DNA from: Halorutilus salinus
GTDB lineage: Archaea; Halobacteriota; Halobacteria; Halobacteriales; Halorutilaceae
Direction of reading: 5' to 3'
Length of the DNA stretch: 64,000 nt
Assembly: GCF_026242195.1 (NCBI RefSeq)
Contig: NZ_RKLV01000002.1
Span: 124,001 to 188,000 of the forward strand
Below, piece after piece: positions 44,220 to 53,736 of this stretch (position 1 is its first letter; each line of letters starts with the position of its first letter). The notes below the pieces were generated by a model. It was not told the origin of the DNA. It worked only from the letters and a program-made list of their open reading frames with translations, and did no database searches. Position numbers and translations under genes: made by a program.

Positions 44220-45131
44220 ATGGCAAACGACAAGCAGTCCGACGAGGTGTTCTGCCGAAGCTGTGGTGAACCGATAAAGAAGGAGGCTGAGATATGCCCG
44301 GAGTGCGGTGTCAGAAACACAGCACGGGAGACGGCTTCACGGAACGGTGGTATAGACGTGGAGGAGGCGTTGACGACGGGTTTTGAGAGGGTCAAGGCGC
44401 GCTCAGGGCTTCTGCTCGTGGCGGTCTTCTTCGTCATACAGCTCGTTTCGACGGTGGCTTCGCAGAGTGGCGCTGAGCGTGCGTTTGAGCAGATGGGGGG
44501 TGTAGAGAGCCTCCCGCCTTTCGTACGTGAAACGATGGTTCAGGGGGCTATGGAGCCGACGCCTCTCGCGTTCGATATACCTCAGTCGGTCATAACGTTG
44601 ATGAGCCTCCTAACGGCTGTCGGTACGATCGTCGCCGGTATAGCCGCCTACCGTGTCTTCGCGTCGGACGCGCGTGAGAGGATACCCCCGGAGGCGTACA
44701 GACGTAACATAGGAACCGCGACGCTGAACGGTATAGTCGCCGGGTTCGTGTTCGGCATACTCGTGGCTATCGGTATCGTGTTACTCGTCGTCCCCGGTAT
44801 CTACCTGATTACGGCGCTCATCTTCTTCATGATATTCGTGGCTCTTGAGGACGAGAACTTCCTCGAAAGCCTGTCGTCAAGCTGGGAGCTTACGGAGGGA
44901 CGGCGTATCTCCGTCTTCCTGCTCCTCATGGCACTCCTCGTGGTTCAGGTAGCTGTGGGTATCGTCGGTCTCGTAGCGAGTTCGGTGGCTGGCGCAGTAC
45001 TACCTCAGCTAGGTGCTGTAGTAGATGTCGCCGTAGGCGCCGCACTTGCCGTATACTCGCTCGCGGTTCTGACGGACGCGTACTTCCAGCTAAAGAGGAA
45101 CCGACACGTTACCGAGGAACCTCCGGTATAG
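44220..45131 (+). CDS. zinc-ribbon multi-pass membrane protein, DUF7847-like
   Basis: A 303-residue protein: N-terminal zinc ribbon (CRSCGEPIKKEAEICPECGVR), then about six membrane segments. The conserved central AYRRNIGTATLNGIVAGFVFGI and the LSSSWELTEGRR loop are shared with the paralogue at 39.4-40.2 kb. Function unknown. Its start lies 50 nt after the second TnpB element's right end, so its native promoter may have been displaced. Confidence 0.75.
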   Translation: MANDKQSDEVFCRSCGEPIKKEAEICPECGVRNTARETASRNGGIDVEEALTTGFERVKARSGLLLVAVFFVIQLVSTVASQSGAERAFEQMGGVESLPPFVRETMVQGAMEPTPLAFDIPQSVITLMSLLTAVGTIVAGIAAYRVFASDARERIPPEAYRRNIGTATLNGIVAGFVFGILVAIGIVLLVVPGIYLITALIFFMIFVALEDENFLESLSSSWELTEGRRISVFLLLMALLVVQVAVGIVGLVASSVAGAVLPQLGAVVDVAVGAALAVYSLAVLTDAYFQLKRNRHVTEEPPV

Positions 45132-45188
45132 AACAGTTTCGAAACCTGCACCAAAACCCGTTTTTCCTCCCCCGTACAAAAGCCTCCT

Positions 45189-45794
45189 GTGTACAGAAGA
45201 AGATTCATAGCCGGACTAGCGGTTACCGCTGTTGGTTCCACAGGCTGTCTCGGGGGCAATAGCTCCGAAGACGTACCGGATCCCATCGCGCTCTCGGGCG
45301 AAAAGTTCGACGACCAAGGCGGCATGGCAATAGGTGACCACGGGGGACCCAACGGGCAGGTCTTCTACGCAGAAAACTCACCGGAGGGGCACGAAAACCC
45401 CGCGTGGTTCCACACCCTTGTCTTCGGTCTTTTCCCTTACCACTTCGACCGCCTTGACCGTGGCTGGGAGGCGGAGGCTGTCTATGTCACGGACTACTCG
45501 AAGGTGGATCTTCCATCCTCCTCCGATGGAAACCCCCGTCTTCCAGCTCCGACCGCCGCGGATACCTTTGCCGATGCTACGGAGGTTACATACGTCGCAG
45601 AGAGCGAAGCAGTGGGTGGAATGGGGCCGGCACTACCACCTTTCTCCGAAGAGTCCGAAGCAGAGGACTTCGCTGAAAGGTACGGCGGTCGCACCATCGG
45701 ATTCGAAGGTATAACCTCTACTCTCATAGAGGAACTGAAGAGGAACGCCCCCGGTGGAATGGGAATGAACGGAATGAATATGAGTGACGGATGA
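45189..45794 (+). CDS. NosL-like lipoprotein without the conserved cysteine
   Basis: A 201-residue protein with a twin-arginine lipoprotein signal (YRRRFIAGLAVTAVGSTGC; lipobox Cys19). The body has the NosL pattern (GGMAIGDHGGPNGQVFY, AWFHTLVFGLFPYHF, AVYVTDYSKVD), but where NosL proteins that bind copper have a Cys-Gly-Met, this one has Gly-Gly-Met. The C-terminus is Met-rich (GGMGMNGMNM). NosL is a copper chaperone for nitrous oxide reductase; here no nos genes are nearby, so a more general copper role is possible. The start is GTG 45189. Confidence 0.72.
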   Translation: MYRRRFIAGLAVTAVGSTGCLGGNSSEDVPDPIALSGEKFDDQGGMAIGDHGGPNGQVFYAENSPEGHENPAWFHTLVFGLFPYHFDRLDRGWEAEAVYVTDYSKVDLPSSSDGNPRLPAPTAADTFADATEVTYVAESEAVGGMGPALPPFSEESEAEDFAERYGGRTIGFEGITSTLIEELKRNAPGGMGMNGMNMSDG

Positions 45795-45797
45795 GGA

Positions 45798-47255
45798 TCA
45801 GACGCTGTAAACTTCGCCGTACTTTTTATGTGCGTACTTGAGAAAAGGTTCCGCGCTCAGGTCATCGCCCGTCGCTCGGCGCACGAGTTCGTCGGTCTCA
45901 TACCTCTTTCCGTGTGTATGAATCTCGTCACGTAGCCATCTGCGTATACCGTCGAACCCGCCTTCTCGTACAGCCTCGTCAACGTCGATCTCGTCACGAA
46001 CCGCGGCGTCGACCTGTGCCGCGAGCGCGCTACCGAGCGAGTACGTCGGGAAGTAGCCGAAGGAGCCGTGCGACCAGTGTATGTCCTGTAACGCGCCCTG
46101 CGCGTCGCTCTCAGGACGGAAGCCGAGGTACTCCTCGTGTTTTTCGTTCCAGACGGCGGGCACCTCATCGACCTCTATCTCGCCTTCTATGAGTGCGCGC
46201 TCGACCTCGAAACGCAGGAGTATATGCGAGTGGTACGTGAGTTCGTCCGCCTCGACGCGTATAGGGTTGCGCTCCTCGACCGTGTTGACCGCTTCGTACG
46301 CGCGGCGCGGCGTCACGTCCTCGTCCGTCGCCTCGTTGAAACGCGGTGCGAAGAAGTCCCAGAAAGCGCGCGTGCGCGCGACGTGGTTCTCCCAGAAACG
46401 CGACTGCGACTCGTGTACGGTAAGGTCGCGCGCCTCGCCGAGAGGCGTTCCGTACTCGTCGCGCGGAAGACCGAGCGTGTAGGTCGCATGCCCGAACTCG
46501 TGTACGGTGCTCGTGAGCGCGTCGAGAGGGTCGTCGCTGTACCGCGTCGTGACGCGTGCGTCGAACTGGGTGCCCGTTGAGAAAGGATGGGGCGCAACGT
46601 CGAGTCTACCGTGTTCCTTGTCGTAGCCCAGAACGTCGAGTGCGTCGCGCACGACCTCCTCCTGCGCGTCCTCGTCGACCGACGGAAGAGGTTCGGGCGA
46701 GACATCGGACGCGACAACGTCGTCAACGAGGGGCATGAGTTCGTCGCGTAACGTCGAAAGGACGCGCTCCGCGGTGTCGAGACCCAGATACGGCTCGAAC
46801 TCCTCGAAAAGCGCCTCGTAACGCGGCACGTCGGGATTCACGTAGTCGGCGTACTCGCGCCTGAGTTCGACGAGGTGTTCGAGCGTCGGTGCGAACTCGT
46901 CGAAGTCGTCGTTCTCCTTTGCGCTCGCCCAGACGGGATGCGCCTCCGAAGTCGCCTCCGAGATCTCCTCGACGAGTTCGTTGGGGACGCGCGTCGCGCG
47001 GTCGTACTCACGCCGTACCTCGCGCACCACAGCGCGCTCTTCGTCGTTCTCAGGCTCGGCGGCGTTGAGGAGTTCACCCGTTCTGTCGTCGGTCAGAAGG
47101 TCATGACGGACGGACGACAGCGTTGAAAGCTGTTTCGACCTCGCGGGCGTACCGCCTTCGGGCATCATGACCTCCTGATCCCATCTTAGGACGCCCGCGG
47201 CGTGCCCGACGTTCGAGATCTTCTTTACGCGTTCGACGAGTTCACCGTAGCTCAT
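45798..47255 (-). CDS. M32-family carboxypeptidase (carboxypeptidase Taq type)
   Basis: A 485-residue metallocarboxypeptidase. The zinc motif is HEFGH in TSTVHEFGHATYTLG, with the downstream Glu in LTVHESQSRFWENH; other M32 blocks are LRWDQEVMMPEGG, RFNEATDEDV, IRVEADELTYHSHILLRFE and WSHGSFGYFPTYSLGS. It removes C-terminal residues from peptides, with broad specificity and probably in the cytosol. Monocistronic, convergent with the NosL-like gene. Confidence 0.94.
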   Translation of the reverse strand: MSYGELVERVKKISNVGHAAGVLRWDQEVMMPEGGTPARSKQLSTLSSVRHDLLTDDRTGELLNAAEPENDEERAVVREVRREYDRATRVPNELVEEISEATSEAHPVWASAKENDDFDEFAPTLEHLVELRREYADYVNPDVPRYEALFEEFEPYLGLDTAERVLSTLRDELMPLVDDVVASDVSPEPLPSVDEDAQEEVVRDALDVLGYDKEHGRLDVAPHPFSTGTQFDARVTTRYSDDPLDALTSTVHEFGHATYTLGLPRDEYGTPLGEARDLTVHESQSRFWENHVARTRAFWDFFAPRFNEATDEDVTPRRAYEAVNTVEERNPIRVEADELTYHSHILLRFEVERALIEGEIEVDEVPAVWNEKHEEYLGFRPESDAQGALQDIHWSHGSFGYFPTYSLGSALAAQVDAAVRDEIDVDEAVREGGFDGIRRWLRDEIHTHGKRYETDELVRRATGDDLSAEPFLKYAHKKYGEVYSV

Positions 47256-47399
47256 GGTTCGCGTACGTTCGGCGCGCTAAACAGTCTGATGGTCGCCGAC
47301 GTGACCGACGGAAAGGGAACGACGGACGTAGTTACCTAACACAAACAAAGGGTTTACTTACTGAGTCGACCATATAGTAGTTCAGGTGATTCGAACCTA

Positions 47400-49349
47400 A
47401 TGAACGAGAACGAAATCGTGTGGCGTATCGCCGGTGGCTCCGGCGACGGCATCGACTCGACCGGTAGTAACTTTACGAAGGCGTTGATGCGGTCGGGTCT
47501 CAACGTCACCACACACCGGCACTACCCGTCGCGTATACGCGGCGGTCACACCTACTTCGAGGTACGCGCGTCCGCCGACGACATAAGATCACGCGCCGAC
47601 GAGTACAACGTTCTTCTCGCTCTCGGTGACTCGTTCGCACGGTCTCCCGACGAAGAGTCTGTCTACGGGAACGAGGAGGTGAAGCCCCTCACGGAGAACC
47701 TCGACGACCTCGCAGAGGGCGGCGTCATAATCTACGATACGGGCGTCATAGACACGGAGGACATACCAGAGTTCGACGACCGTGTCGAGGAGAACGGCTG
47801 GAACGTCTACCCACTCGACCTACGTGAGATTGCGAAGGAGCAGGGGCGCGAGGTCATGCGTAACACAGCGGGTGTGGGAGCGACCGCGGCGGCGATAGGC
47901 TTCGAACTCGAAGCCATCGAGGACGTTATGTCCGACTCGATGGGGGGCGATATACTCGAATCCAACGTCGAGATCCTACACCATACACGCGACAAGGTTC
48001 TCGACGAGTACGACGTCGACCACGGTATCGGTGTACCCGAAGGCGAGCACGACGAGGAGCAGGTTCTCGTCGGCGGTAGCCACGGGATCGCGTACGGCGC
48101 TCTCGACGAGGGCTGTCGGTTCATATCGGGCTATCCCATGACGCCTTGGACGGATGTCTTCGCTATCATGTCCAAGATGCTACCCGATTTCGGCGGAGTC
48201 GCCGAACAGGTCGAGGACGAGATCGCGGCGGCGAGCATGGCGATAGGCGCGTCCCATACGGGAGCCAAGGCGATGAGCGGTTCCTCAGGCGGTGGCTTCG
48301 CGCTGATGTCCGAACCCCTCGGTATGGCGGAGGGTACGGAGACGCCCGTCGTTCTCATAGAGGCGATGCGCGGCGCTCCTTCGACGGGTCTTCCCACAAA
48401 GACGGAGCAGAGCGACCTCGAACACGTTCTGTACACCTCACAGGGCGACGCTATGCGTGTCGTACTCGCCCCCGGTGACCCCAAGGAGGCGTACGAACAG
48501 ACGCGTACGGCGTTCCGTATAGCGTACGGCTACAACATCCCTGCCATAATACTGTACGACAAGAAGCTATCCGGCGGTCTGACCAACCTTCCCGAGTCGT
48601 TCTTCGACCGCGAAGCCGACCCGTCGATGGAGGCGACGCTGACCGAGGAGGAGGTACAGGAGCTAAAGCCCGACGGTGCGCAGGACTTCCCGCGTTTCAG
48701 CTACGGCGCGGAGAAGGGCGTGCCGCCACGACCGATACCGGGACAGAAGGACGGGCGGTTCAAGACGAGCGGGAACGAGCACGACCAGTACGGCTACATC
48801 GACGAGGATCCCGACAACCGTGTAAGGCAGATGGATCGCCGTCTGTCGCGTTTCGATCATATACGTGACGAACTCAACGACGAGAACCACCAAGCCGTCT
48901 ACGGTGACGACGATGCCGAGTACGGTCTGCTCTCGTTCGGTAGCAACAAGGGTGTCATAGAGGAAGCCGTCGACGAACTCTCCGAAGACGGATGGTCAGT
49001 CTCCGGTATGAACGTTAGCGATATGGTACCGTTCGACGCCGAGGGCGTACGCGGCTTCATCGAGTCCGTCGACCGTGTCTTCGTCGTCGAGAACAACGCG
49101 ACGGCGCAGTTCCGTCACCACGTACAGCGCGAACTCGCGGGATACGGTGACGTGATGACGAGCATACTCAAGTACGACGGCGACCCGTTCCGTCCTGCTG
49201 AGGTCGTCGACGCCGTGGAGTCCGCCGAAGACGACGACGTTGAGACTTCGTACAACGTCAAGATACAGCACAAGATATCGCGTAAGGGACGCGGAACAGA
49301 AACCGTCAAACGTCTCGAATCCGTACAAGGAAGAGGTGACCCACAGTGA
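47400..49349 (+). CDS. korA: 2-oxoacid (2-oxoglutarate):ferredoxin oxidoreductase, gamma-alpha fusion subunit
   Basis: A 649-residue protein. Residues ~1-190 are the gamma domain (VWRIAGGSGDGIDSTGSNF, YPSRIRGGHTYFEVRAS); then comes the alpha/pyrimidine domain (SHGIAYGALDEGCRFISGYPMTPWTD, AMSGSSGGGFALMSEPLGMAEGTETPVV, with GLPTKTEQSDL) and a transketolase C-terminal-like domain. With KorB it oxidises 2-oxoglutarate to succinyl-CoA, reducing ferredoxin, replacing the dehydrogenase complex as is normal in haloarchaea. Specificity for 2-oxoglutarate over pyruvate is inferred from closeness to the KorA type. KorB starts inside its stop (GTGA). Confidence 0.88.
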   Translation: MNENEIVWRIAGGSGDGIDSTGSNFTKALMRSGLNVTTHRHYPSRIRGGHTYFEVRASADDIRSRADEYNVLLALGDSFARSPDEESVYGNEEVKPLTENLDDLAEGGVIIYDTGVIDTEDIPEFDDRVEENGWNVYPLDLREIAKEQGREVMRNTAGVGATAAAIGFELEAIEDVMSDSMGGDILESNVEILHHTRDKVLDEYDVDHGIGVPEGEHDEEQVLVGGSHGIAYGALDEGCRFISGYPMTPWTDVFAIMSKMLPDFGGVAEQVEDEIAAASMAIGASHTGAKAMSGSSGGGFALMSEPLGMAEGTETPVVLIEAMRGAPSTGLPTKTEQSDLEHVLYTSQGDAMRVVLAPGDPKEAYEQTRTAFRIAYGYNIPAIILYDKKLSGGLTNLPESFFDREADPSMEATLTEEEVQELKPDGAQDFPRFSYGAEKGVPPRPIPGQKDGRFKTSGNEHDQYGYIDEDPDNRVRQMDRRLSRFDHIRDELNDENHQAVYGDDDAEYGLLSFGSNKGVIEEAVDELSEDGWSVSGMNVSDMVPFDAEGVRGFIESVDRVFVVENNATAQFRHHVQRELAGYGDVMTSILKYDGDPFRPAEVVDAVESAEDDDVETSYNVKIQHKISRKGRGTETVKRLESVQGRGDPQ

Positions 49350-50287
49350 GTGCATTCAGCGCAATCGGCGAGGAAACCGAGGTAGAGTCCGACGACTACA
49401 CGCCCAAGCTCGAACCGCAGGCGACATGGTGCCCCGGATGCGGTGACTTCAGCGTTCTAAAGGCGTTGAAGCAGGCTCTTGCCGAACTCGGCAAGAACCC
49501 CGACGAGGTACAGTTAGTGACGGGGATAGGCTGTTCGGGCAAGCTCTCGTCGTACTTCGAGAGCTACGGCTTCCACTCGATACACGGACGCGCGCTACCC
49601 GTCGGACGCGCGTCGAAGCTGATCAACCCCGAACTTGAACTTATCGCCGCGGGCGGTGACGGCGACGGATACGGTATAGGTGGAAACCACTTCATGCATA
49701 CCGCCCGCGAGAACCACGACATGACGTACATCGTCTTCAACAACGAGGTATTCGGGCTTACGAAGGGGCAGCCTTCGCCCACGTCTCCCAAGGGACAGAA
49801 GTCGAAGTCGATGACGCCCCACGGAAACGCGAAGGCACCTATACGTCCCATGTCGATGGCTCTCTCCGCCGGAGCGACGTACGTCGCGCGCACCGCCGCG
49901 GTCAACCCGCGTCAGGCTAAGGAGATACTCGTCGAGGCTATCGAACATGACGGCTTCGCACACGTCGACTTCCTCACGCAGTGTCCGACGTGGAACAAGG
50001 ACGCCAAGCAGTACGTGCCATACGTCGACATACAGGACTCCGACGACCACGACGAGTTCGAACTCGACGACATGCGTGGCGCGTGGGAAGCGATGCGCGA
50101 GACGGAGGAGGCGCTGTACGAGGGCGAGGTTCTCACGGGACGGTACTACCAGGACGAACGCCGACCGTCGTATCAGGAGGAGAAGATGGAACGCGGCGAC
50201 ATGCCTGAGACACCCATAGCCGAGGACTACTTCGACGAGTCACACGACTGGAAGAGGTCGTATGACATCATAGACAAGCACAAATAA
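49346..50287 (+). CDS. korB: 2-oxoacid:ferredoxin oxidoreductase, beta subunit
   Basis: A 313-residue beta subunit carrying the thiamine diphosphate motif (GGDGDGYGIGGNHFMHTARENHDMTYIVFNNEVFGLTKGQ, starting GDGD and ending NN) and a Cys-rich N-terminus (TWCPGCGDFSVL, TGIGCSGK) with the beta-subunit Fe-S cysteines. It starts with a GTG in the overlap with korA, and AGGAAGAGGTGA lies 7-8 nt upstream, a ribosome-binding site that supports this start. The C-terminal ~70 residues are acidic. Confidence 0.9.
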   Translation: MSAFSAIGEETEVESDDYTPKLEPQATWCPGCGDFSVLKALKQALAELGKNPDEVQLVTGIGCSGKLSSYFESYGFHSIHGRALPVGRASKLINPELELIAAGGDGDGYGIGGNHFMHTARENHDMTYIVFNNEVFGLTKGQPSPTSPKGQKSKSMTPHGNAKAPIRPMSMALSAGATYVARTAAVNPRQAKEILVEAIEHDGFAHVDFLTQCPTWNKDAKQYVPYVDIQDSDDHDEFELDDMRGAWEAMRETEEALYEGEVLTGRYYQDERRPSYQEEKMERGDMPETPIAEDYFDESHDWKRSYDIIDKHK

Positions 50288-50299
50288 AAAACCGTCTGC

Positions 50300-51883
50300 C
50301 TACCCCCCGCTGTCGCTTCTCTTTATACGTTCAAACGCCTCCTTGGCGCGCCTCTCCTGCTCAGCCGTCGGTTCGGTGTCCCTGTAACGCACCTCCTCGA
50401 AGACGTCGGTCAGTTCGTCGACAGCTCCGGGGTCGAGACCCGCTTCCTTCGCGCTCTCGGCTATCTCGCTCGGCGTCTTCGTACCTATATCCTCTATACC
50501 GGCGCGGTCGATCATACCGCTCCAAGAGACGTAGACGTCGTTCTCGTACTCCGTATCGAACACCGTTTCGTGTCCGTTTCCTCTGTCCGAACCGTCTCCG
50601 CCCCGGTTCCTCCCCCTCAGCCTTCTGGCGACGAGGATGGAGGACGCCGCCAAGACCGCGATGCCGACGACGGCGGCGAGTGCCATACCGAGGTAGCTTA
50701 GAGCCTCGTTAAGGCTGAGTCCGAAGACACCCTGTGTATCGCCGTCGCCTTCGCCCGGTTCGTCCGAAACAGTCTCGTTGTCCGTGTTAGAGTCCCCCGT
50801 CGTCGTTCCGTTACCCTCACCTTCTGAGCCGCTGTTCTCGGTGCTTTCGTCGTCCGAACCGCCCGCTTTCTCGGACTCGTTCGTCTCGGATCCGCTCTCC
50901 CCTGTGTCCTCCCCTGTGCTTTCCTCAACGGTCACGTCGGTGGAGTCGACCACCCTTTCACCGAACGTAAGGTTGGCGGTGTACTCGCCGGCGTCGCCGT
51001 CTTCCGTAGGTATATTGAATCTTTCGTCCTTCTCATCCCCGCCTTCGAGGCTGAACGTCTTCGTCTCCGAACCCAGACCGCTGACGTTCACGGCGACGGT
51101 TTCCCGCCCTGAGACACCGAACCCGCTCGATACTTCCGTATCCACGGTAAGATTCTCGCCCTCGGCTACGGGCGAGTTCGTGTCGGTGATGGATAGTTCT
51201 ACATCAGCACCCTCCACGACGAACTCCGCCTCGTCCGTGTCTTCGTCGGTGACGACTTCCGCCGTGTAGTTGCCTGCGTCCCCCAAGCCGGTCGACATGT
51301 TCAGACTCACCGTTCTCGAAGAACCGGGAACGAGATTGCTGACACGTTCAGCTTCTTCGAACTCCCCGCCTGCGTTAGGGGTACCAAGCTTGACCACCTG
51401 TGTACCAGACTCCTGACCGGCATTCGTGACGATGAACTCTACCCGCACATCATTTCCCGCGGTTACGGGTGAGTTGGTGCTGTCCACCGAGACGACGAAG
51501 TACGCCCCTTCGGGTCTGAGTTTTAGCTCGACCTCCTGCGTCTCATCCTCTTCGACAGTGATGTCTTCGATAGCATCTGACCCCCCGAACTCGGCTTCCA
51601 GCCTGTATTCGCCCGGTTCGACCGACTCGAAGCTGTAGCTTCCGTTGGCGTCCGACTTCGTGGTCTCCTCGTTACCGGTGGACATATTCACGAGACGCAC
51701 GTCGGCGTCAGCGAGCGCGTGCCCGCCCTCCGTCGAAACCGTCCCTGTCACCTCTCCCGTACCCTCGTCCGCCGCCGTGACAGCGGCTCCGGAGAGTAAC
51801 AGTGCGACCACCAGACACGAGACGGACACCGCTCTACGAGAGGGGACGACGCCGGCGCTTCCGAGTCTGTATCCAGTACACAT
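50300..51883 (-). CDS. secreted/membrane-anchored CARDB- and DUF4129-containing surface protein
   Basis: A 527-residue protein: a signal peptide (SVSCLVVALLLSGAAVTA), a carboxypeptidase-regulatory-like beta-sandwich (TGTVSTEGGHALADADVRLVNMSTG), two CARDB-like Ig domains each opening TNSPV.AG, a Ser/Thr/Glu/Gly linker of ~70 residues likely to be glycosylated, a TM helix (LGMALAAVVGIAVLAASSILVARRL), and a C-terminal DUF4129 domain (RAGIEDIGTKTPSEIAESAKEAG). DUF4129 is found with transglutaminase-like proteins in cell-surface assembly. Function unknown. It converges with korB. Confidence 0.8.
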   Translation of the reverse strand: MCTGYRLGSAGVVPSRRAVSVSCLVVALLLSGAAVTAADEGTGEVTGTVSTEGGHALADADVRLVNMSTGNEETTKSDANGSYSFESVEPGEYRLEAEFGGSDAIEDITVEEDETQEVELKLRPEGAYFVVSVDSTNSPVTAGNDVRVEFIVTNAGQESGTQVVKLGTPNAGGEFEEAERVSNLVPGSSRTVSLNMSTGLGDAGNYTAEVVTDEDTDEAEFVVEGADVELSITDTNSPVAEGENLTVDTEVSSGFGVSGRETVAVNVSGLGSETKTFSLEGGDEKDERFNIPTEDGDAGEYTANLTFGERVVDSTDVTVEESTGEDTGESGSETNESEKAGGSDDESTENSGSEGEGNGTTTGDSNTDNETVSDEPGEGDGDTQGVFGLSLNEALSYLGMALAAVVGIAVLAASSILVARRLRGRNRGGDGSDRGNGHETVFDTEYENDVYVSWSGMIDRAGIEDIGTKTPSEIAESAKEAGLDPGAVDELTDVFEEVRYRDTEPTAEQERRAKEAFERIKRSDSGG

Positions 51884-51950
51884 AGTATCACGAACCCCTT
51901 TCCGCAGACGGATGTTCTGATGTCACCGTGGTTTGATTCCTCGTCGGAGT

Positions 51951-51958
51951 TTATAACG
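51951..51958 (+). promoter_or_regulatory. TATA box of a mini-ORF
   Basis: TTTATAAC lies about 20-27 nt before the ATG at 51978. Confidence 0.4.
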
Positions 51959-51977
51959 TTTCGTAAGACAGACACGT

Positions 51978-52058
51978 ATGACCGGATCGGTGCGGGGACG
52001 CGCCCTCGAAACGGTAGAGACGGGTAGGAAGGTCGACGCGGAGGTGCGCGACCCTTAA
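51978..52058 (+). CDS. 26-residue mini-ORF with promoter
   Basis: ATG to TAA encodes 26 residues (VRGRALETVETGRKV core). The TATA box is well placed, which is the only support. It may be the start of a gene whose remainder was deleted, since the frame ends inside the terminus of the convergent winged-helix gene. No family recognised. Confidence 0.25.
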   Translation: MTGSVRGRALETVETGRKVDAEVRDP

Positions 52059-52759
52059 CCGTCCTTGCTGAGACCGCCGCTTCTTGCTACCACAGCGTCC
52101 TCGCGGTTCGCCTCTACGGTAAACTCGTCGCCCGCCGACGGCGGTTCGAAGTACTTCTTTACCTCCGAACCCACGACGACCTCGACGTAGTCGGCGTCGC
52201 CGGGGTCTACGACGCGTACGGTCACCTCGTCGGCTTCCTCGTCGTACTCGGCGTCTATCACGGGTTTTTCGCCGCGTATGGGGAGCCTACGCCCGCCCTG
52301 TCGTCCCCCTTCGCTGATGGAGTCGCGTATCCAGTCGCCCACGCGTCCGGGTGCCTGTCTGACGAGTTCGGCGGGTTCGACCGCCTCGTAGCCGCCGTCC
52401 GAGAGACGAACCACTCCTTCGTCTTCGAGTCCGTCAAGTGCGTCCTCGACCTCCTCGTCCGCGAGACCCGTCTCGTCGGCTATCTCCTCGGCTTCCGCAC
52501 CGTCGGTACGTCTCAGCGCCGCGTAGACGCCGGCGCGCGTGTCGGTACCGAAGAGGTCGGTTATCAGGTCGTTCACGCCCTCGCCGACAGCGCTAAGCGC
52601 CTCGTCAACCCTGCCTTTAATGCGATCTCCTTCGTCGTCTATCCTACCGCCTATCTCGGAGCCGACGGCGACGCCGTACTCGTGGATCACGTCGACGGGT
52701 TCTACCAACAGCTCCTCCGCCCCTAAGACTTCGTCGGTGTCGTCGTTTTCGTCCGTCAT
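52055..52759 (-). CDS. winged-helix protein of unknown function
   Basis: A 234-residue acidic protein. A helical N-terminus (SEIGGRIDDEGDRIKGRVDEALSAV) is followed by a winged-helix domain (AALRRTDGAEAEEIADETGLADEEVEDALDGLEDEGVVRL) and a C-terminal beta-rich domain (KPVIDAEYDEEADEVTVRVVDPG). The middle part resembles a TrmB- or MarR-style DNA-binding fold, so a regulator is likely. The ATG at 52759 is chosen; the longer frame to 52828 would overlap the promoter of the divergent aldo/keto reductase gene. Confidence 0.65.
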   Translation of the reverse strand: MTDENDDTDEVLGAEELLVEPVDVIHEYGVAVGSEIGGRIDDEGDRIKGRVDEALSAVGEGVNDLITDLFGTDTRAGVYAALRRTDGAEAEEIADETGLADEEVEDALDGLEDEGVVRLSDGGYEAVEPAELVRQAPGRVGDWIRDSISEGGRQGGRRLPIRGEKPVIDAEYDEEADEVTVRVVDPGDADYVEVVVGSEVKKYFEPPSAGDEFTVEANREDAVVARSGGLSKDG

Positions 52760-52859
52760 CTTACGGAGGAGTAGACACGCCACGCATATATCTTCGTCGC
52801 CCTGACCGTTCGGCGCTCCTACCGTCACAACTTAGTACCGCGCACGCGAATCCGACGGT

Positions 52860-53672
52860 ATGCCCGACGAAATACCCCGTATAGGTCTCGGTACTTGGCA
52901 GAACAAGGAACGCGAACCCTGTGTAGATGCCGTACTCGCGGCGCTCGACGCCGGATACCGTCATATAGACACGGCTCAGGCTTACGGAAACGAGCGCCAC
53001 GTCGGCGAAGGTCTATCGCGCTCCGACGTACCCCGCGACGAGGTCTTCGTCGCCACAAAGCTCTGGAACAACAACCTGAGCTACGACGAGAGTATTACAC
53101 AGGACGACGCATACATAGGCGCGAAGAGAAGCGCCGAACTCCTCGGCGTCGACACCATCGACCTCCTGTACGTCCACTGGCCTGCGGAGGACTACGGCGA
53201 CGGGACGCTCGAAGCCCTCGACAAGCTCTACGATGAGGGCGTCATAGAAGCCGCGGGCGTCTCCAACTTCACACCCGAACTCCTCCGTGAGGCTTACGAC
53301 AAGCTCGACGCGCCCCTGATCGCAAATCAGGTCGAGACGCATCCGCTTCTGCCGCAGGACGAGATGCTCTCGGTCACCGACGAACTCGGTATCGATCTCG
53401 TCGCCTACTCGCCTCTTGGACGCGGCGGTGTCTTCGACGTACCCGAGATTCAGGAGGTCGCCGAGAAACACGACGTGAGCGAGGCACAGGTTTCGCTCGC
53501 ATGGCTACTCGAACGCGGCGTGAAGCCCATACCCAAGTCCGCGGATCCCGAACATATACGTGACAACTACGGTGCTCTCGATCTCGAACTCGACGACGAG
53601 GACATAGAGGCGATAGACTCTATCGGCGAGCGCGAACGTCTCATCGATCCGGAGTTCGCCCCCGACTGGTGA
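52860..53672 (+). CDS. aldo/keto reductase
   Basis: A 270-residue AKR. The catalytic tetrad is visible: Asp in YRHIDTAQAYG (with Tyr four residues later), Lys in VATKLWN, and His in LLYVHWPAED. SNFTPELL, NQVETHPLLPQ, AYSPLGRGG and KPIPKSADPEHI are further family blocks. It reduces aldehydes or ketones with NAD(P)H; the substrate cannot be told. Leaderless promoter region shared with the winged-helix gene on the other strand. Confidence 0.92.
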   Translation: MPDEIPRIGLGTWQNKEREPCVDAVLAALDAGYRHIDTAQAYGNERHVGEGLSRSDVPRDEVFVATKLWNNNLSYDESITQDDAYIGAKRSAELLGVDTIDLLYVHWPAEDYGDGTLEALDKLYDEGVIEAAGVSNFTPELLREAYDKLDAPLIANQVETHPLLPQDEMLSVTDELGIDLVAYSPLGRGGVFDVPEIQEVAEKHDVSEAQVSLAWLLERGVKPIPKSADPEHIRDNYGALDLELDDEDIEAIDSIGERERLIDPEFAPDW

Positions 53673-53736
53673 GAGTAAGGTTAGCAGACCCGATGCGTGA
53701 CAAGGCTTTTTAGACGCCGCCCGCTCCGTTTAACCG

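Noticed and set aside
50300-51883. Surface protein as an S-layer glycoprotein
   Set aside because: It has a single TM followed by a cytoplasmic-side DUF4129 domain rather than a PGF-CTERM anchor.
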